Virus record (IMG/VR): IMGVR_UViG_3300011430_000045
Coordinates: 1-21,949 of that record
Length of the DNA stretch: 21,949 bases
DNA from: a virus
Direction: 5' to 3' (one strand)
The notes under the pieces are model-generated. The model was not told the DNA's origin. It ran no database searches and saw only the letters and a list, made by a program, of their open reading frames with translations. The translations under genes were made by a program, and so were the position numbers. Of the stretch, positions 21,402-21,949 are shown piece by piece (the stretch's first letter is position 1; each line of letters begins with the position of its first letter).

Positions 21402-21935
21402 ATGGCTACATTTGGAACCGGCGCGCCCAATCCGAGCGTGCCCGCGGCCCACAAGGGCGACAACGCCGAGATCTTCAACGCGACGCTTACGGCGAACTAC
21501 GTCGCGGGCACCGTGCTCGAATGCAAGGGCGCTCGCACGTGCGCGCTCACGATCAAGTACAACACCGACGCGAGCGGCACCCCAGGAAAGCCGGGCCTCG
21601 TGATTCTCGGGAGCAACCATTCGTCGGCACCGCTCGTGACGGACGACGAGTGGGGGGTGCTCGCCGAGCTCGAGGGCACCGGTACTGACGCTACGCTCGG
21701 TGACTCGCTGCCGGCGAGCGTGGACTTCACGCTGACGCCCGAGTTCAACGTGCGGAAGCTGCGCGGGACCGCGGTCGACTTCTACGCGTCCGACAACGCC
21801 ACGGACAAGCTGCGCAAGCTCTTCCCGCTCGACGTCAGTTACATAAAGTACCTCGTCGTCCTCGCGAAGGAGGAGGGCGATACGGACGCGGGCGATCTCG
21901 GTGCGCTCGTGGTGCTCGCTTCGCTGAGCGCGTGA
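21402..21935 (+). CDS. Hypothetical tail-tip region protein, 177 aa
   Basis: The ATG at 21402 has GGAG at 21393-21396 with good spacing; a GTG at 21387 is in frame but lies before that site, so the shorter start is preferred. The protein opens with ATFGTGAPNPSVPAAHKGD and continues with strands (NATLTANYVAGTVLECKGAR, ASVDFTLTPEFNV), and ends with a helix and strand (VSYIKYLVVLAKEEGD). It looks like a compact β-rich virion protein. No family recognised. Its position continues the tail-tip operon. Confidence 0.55.
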   Translation: MATFGTGAPNPSVPAAHKGDNAEIFNATLTANYVAGTVLECKGARTCALTIKYNTDASGTPGKPGLVILGSNHSSAPLVTDDEWGVLAELEGTGTDATLGDSLPASVDFTLTPEFNVRKLRGTAVDFYASDNATDKLRKLFPLDVSYIKYLVVLAKEEGDTDAGDLGALVVLASLSA

Positions 21936-21942
21936 GGGGCTC

Positions 21943-21949
21943 ATGGGCA
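21943..21949 (+). CDS. Start of the next gene (cut by window edge)
   Basis: ATG-GGC-A at 21943-21949 follows GAGGGG (21934-21939) by a few bases, a plausible ribosome site and start of the next gene in the same operon. Only two codons are visible, so nothing can be said about the product. Confidence 0.35.

Noticed and set aside
1-21949. CRISPR arrays, tRNA or rRNA genes, insertion sequences
   Set aside because: I saw no regularly spaced repeat, cloverleaf-forming stretch, transposase or terminal inverted repeat. The only tandem repeats are the two short ones listed.

Overview
The window is the structural (head and tail) module of a tailed phage or prophage in a very GC-rich bacterium. By eye the DNA is roughly two thirds G+C, with strong G/C preference at third codon positions, which produces many long shadow ORFs on the opposite strand. 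A Cys-rich lipoprotein and the overall codon style would fit a myxobacterium or a similar high-GC Gram-negative host, but this is inference: no host gene or attachment site is present.

Layout. 1-2130: small terminase subunit, then three genes without recognised function and a small MerR/excisionase-like HTH protein, chained by 4-nt start/stop overlaps. 2131-2276: the only sizeable gap before the large terminase. 2277-9950: head module with TerL, a Mu gp29-like (DUF935) portal, a 64-aa protein, a Mu gpI-like protease with an in-frame nested scaffold start, a capsid decoration protein, an HK97-fold major capsid protein, a probable accessory head protein and a 110-aa protein. A strong intrinsic terminator (9972-10012) closes this block. 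10035-11544: neck and head-completion genes (DUF1320/Mu gp36-like, Mu gpG-like morphogenesis protein, probable tail terminator). 11563-15642: non-contractile tail genes (probable tail tube protein, a tail assembly chaperone pair apparently linked by a -1 frameshift, and a short tape measure). 15642-21949: tail-tip genes, interrupted by two minus-strand genes (Cys-rich lipoprotein plus a one-TM coiled-coil protein) that look like a moron cassette.

How it fits together. The terminase packages DNA through the DUF935 portal into a shell built on the nested scaffold and matured by the protease. Neck proteins close the head and join it to a lambda-like flexible tail whose length is set by the tape measure. 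No sheath or contractile baseplate gene was seen. Mu-type head genes joined to a siphovirus tail is the arrangement known from B3/D3112-like transposable siphophages, but no transposase, repressor, integrase or lysis gene is in the window, so the lifestyle is not shown. The points most worth a second look are the frameshift signal in the tail chaperone region, the nested scaffold start, the minus-strand lipoprotein cassette, and the terminator with almost no room for a promoter after it.
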